Shown one piece after another: positions 6,190 through 7,288 of a stretch of DNA of 7,288 bases (within the stretch, counting starts at the first letter, position 1; every line of letters begins with the position of its first letter). This DNA is from an uncultured Blautia sp. (GTDB lineage Bacteria; Bacillota; Clostridia; Lachnospirales; Lachnospiraceae). The stretch covers positions 1-7,288 of the forward strand of contig CALIZJ010000144.1 of assembly GCA_938028845.1 (NCBI GenBank), written 5' to 3'. Below the pieces are notes generated by a model. That model saw only the letters and a program-made list of their open reading frames with translations, searched no databases and had not been told where the DNA came from. A program made the translations under genes and the position numbers.

Positions 6190-7242
6190 TCAGCGGAAAT
6201 CTCCTCTGTATTCCCGGACAATCTCGATCATGTTCAGGTACCCTTCCGTAGGTACATAGGCAGGGATCGAATTTCCTGTGCCAAAGGCGAAACCTCCGTG
6301 GTTCTCTGACTTCTTAATGATATCCACGATATACTCTTTAAGCTCCTGCTTGCTGCAGTGGCATACCATGTCCACATCTGCCCCGCCAAAGTTTCCGATA
6401 CGGTCCCCGTATTTTTCCACCCATACCGGGAATGGTGCGATCTGGTCCTCATTGGAATGTTTCGCATCGATCCCTACTTTTTCGATCAGGTCTTCCATTA
6501 CATCAAAGATCTTCCCGCAGGAATGGAGCAGGAACGGCTTCTGGTAACTATGCACCAGATCCACGATAGGCTTATACTGGGGAAGGATCAAGGTTTTTAC
6601 ATCCTCTGTAGAAAGCATGGTACTGGTCTTATAGCCTAAGTCATCCCCAAAACGGAGCACGCAGTACACATCCCCGAATTCTTTCATAAACCTCTGCCAG
6701 ATCTTCAGATTCGTTTCTCCTACTTTTTTAAACAGGTTCTGGTAGAGTTCCTCGTCATCCGCTTTGATATAGCACAGCCCCTGGAATCCTGTTAGCTCCT
6801 GCACGCACTCGAAAATCCCGTTTCCTACGCCTCCGATAGCTTTCATCCCTTCAGGCATCTCATCCCTAAGGGCACGGAAATACTTTGCGTTCCGTTCAAA
6901 ATAGTAATCCGGTATCTCTTCCCAGGGATAATCGTTAAAATCATCTTCCTCCTGGATCACCGGCGTCACGCGGCTGTCTCCAAGAGCACCGCTTCCCGGC
7001 ATCACTGTACCGATACACTCTTCAAAAGTCACTACATCGTAGCCATACTCTTTGAAAAAATTACAATAGATTCGGAAAAACTCATGGATATCTTTTTCGT
7101 CCCCGTTGTACAGCGCCATCATATCCGCGCCTTTGATCTCCCCGATCTTTTCAAAAGATACATTATGTTCATAGAGGGGAAGCCTTTTTGCCTGCTTATT
7201 TCTCGCACTGTCCACGATATTCCTGTAATCCGGCTGAAACAT
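6190..7242 (-). CDS. Uroporphyrinogen-decarboxylase superfamily protein, methyltransferase-like (first copy)
   Basis: This 350-residue protein is a URO-D superfamily member resembling MtaA/MtbA-type methyltransferases. Landmarks are FGDDLGY (198-204), the substrate-pocket motif typical of the family, and FLLHSCG, with H240-S-C242 matching the His-X-Cys zinc motif of the methyltransferases. The C-terminal glycine loop GGFAFGTGNSIP (316-327) is where those enzymes usually carry the third ligand, in a Gly-Cys-Gly context. Here it reads Gly-Asn-Ser, so the canonical third cysteine seems absent. It differs strongly from the second URO-D-like gene in the window, so the two are not a recent duplication. 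The start at 7242 is chosen because AAAGGAG lies 9 nt upstream; the in-frame ATG at 7251 abuts that site. No corrinoid protein or activase gene is visible nearby. The substrate is unknown. Any promoter would lie in or beyond the 30 nt at the right edge, where none is recognisable. Confidence 0.85.
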   Translation of the reverse strand: MFQPDYRNIVDSARNKQAKRLPLYEHNVSFEKIGEIKGADMMALYNGDEKDIHEFFRIYCNFFKEYGYDVVTFEECIGTVMPGSGALGDSRVTPVIQEEDDFNDYPWEEIPDYYFERNAKYFRALRDEMPEGMKAIGGVGNGIFECVQELTGFQGLCYIKADDEELYQNLFKKVGETNLKIWQRFMKEFGDVYCVLRFGDDLGYKTSTMLSTEDVKTLILPQYKPIVDLVHSYQKPFLLHSCGKIFDVMEDLIEKVGIDAKHSNEDQIAPFPVWVEKYGDRIGNFGGADVDMVCHCSKQELKEYIVDIIKKSENHGGFAFGTGNSIPAYVPTEGYLNMIEIVREYRGDFR

Positions 7243-7251
7243 TACATTCAT

Positions 7252-7258
7252 CTCCTTT
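7252..7258 (-). promoter_or_regulatory. Ribosome binding site that fixes the start of the first URO-D-like gene
   Basis: AAAGGAG on the minus strand directly touches the in-frame ATG at 7251 (no spacer) but stands 9 nt from the in-frame ATG at 7242. The latter spacing is normal, so the protein should begin MFQPDYRN. Confidence 0.75.
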
Positions 7259-7288
7259 ATACAAAATTTCAGAATTAACTATAACTAT

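Noticed and set aside
4310..7242. Assignment of either URO-D-like protein as HemE of heme biosynthesis
   Set aside because: No other heme gene is present, the context is sugar metabolism, and the motifs fit the methyltransferase-like branches of the superfamily better.

Overview
The window looks like chromosome of a low- to mid-GC Gram-positive gut anaerobe, most likely a clostridial / Lachnospiraceae-type Firmicute. This is inferred from strong AGGAGG-type ribosome binding sites, a near-consensus sigma-A promoter, and the protein families present; it is not a species call. Every supported gene lies on the minus strand, so transcription runs from the right edge to the left.

Right part (7242 to 5485): a uroporphyrinogen-decarboxylase (URO-D) superfamily protein of the MtaA/methyltransferase-like kind is followed after 27 nt by a D-lyxose/D-mannose-type sugar isomerase. 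A perfect 12-bp stem hairpin with a T-rich tail (5402-5445) closes this pair. Middle part (5323 to 1118): a second, divergent URO-D-like protein is followed after about 96 nt by a large cytosolic-type GH38 alpha-mannosidase of 1031 residues, with a probable terminator at 998-1028. Left part (913 to beyond the left edge): an AlbA_2 (Schlafen-type) plus GHKL-ATPase-type predicted regulator, cut by the window edge. It has its own near-consensus promoter embedded in a cluster of TGGTTAGA repeats.

Read together, the four right-hand genes suggest intracellular use of mannose-containing glycosides. The GH38 enzyme would release mannose, and the isomerase could convert mannose to fructose (or lyxose to xylulose). 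The two URO-D-like proteins have no obvious role in that scheme and are the most interesting open question: they may act on the aglycone or on a substituted (for example O-methylated) sugar, but nothing in the window proves this. No transporter, kinase or corrinoid protein is visible here. The AlbA_2 gene appears to be a separate transcription unit.

Two of the long reading frames begin at an ATG that overlaps or directly abuts the ribosome binding site. The annotated starts are therefore moved downstream, to 4213 and 7242.
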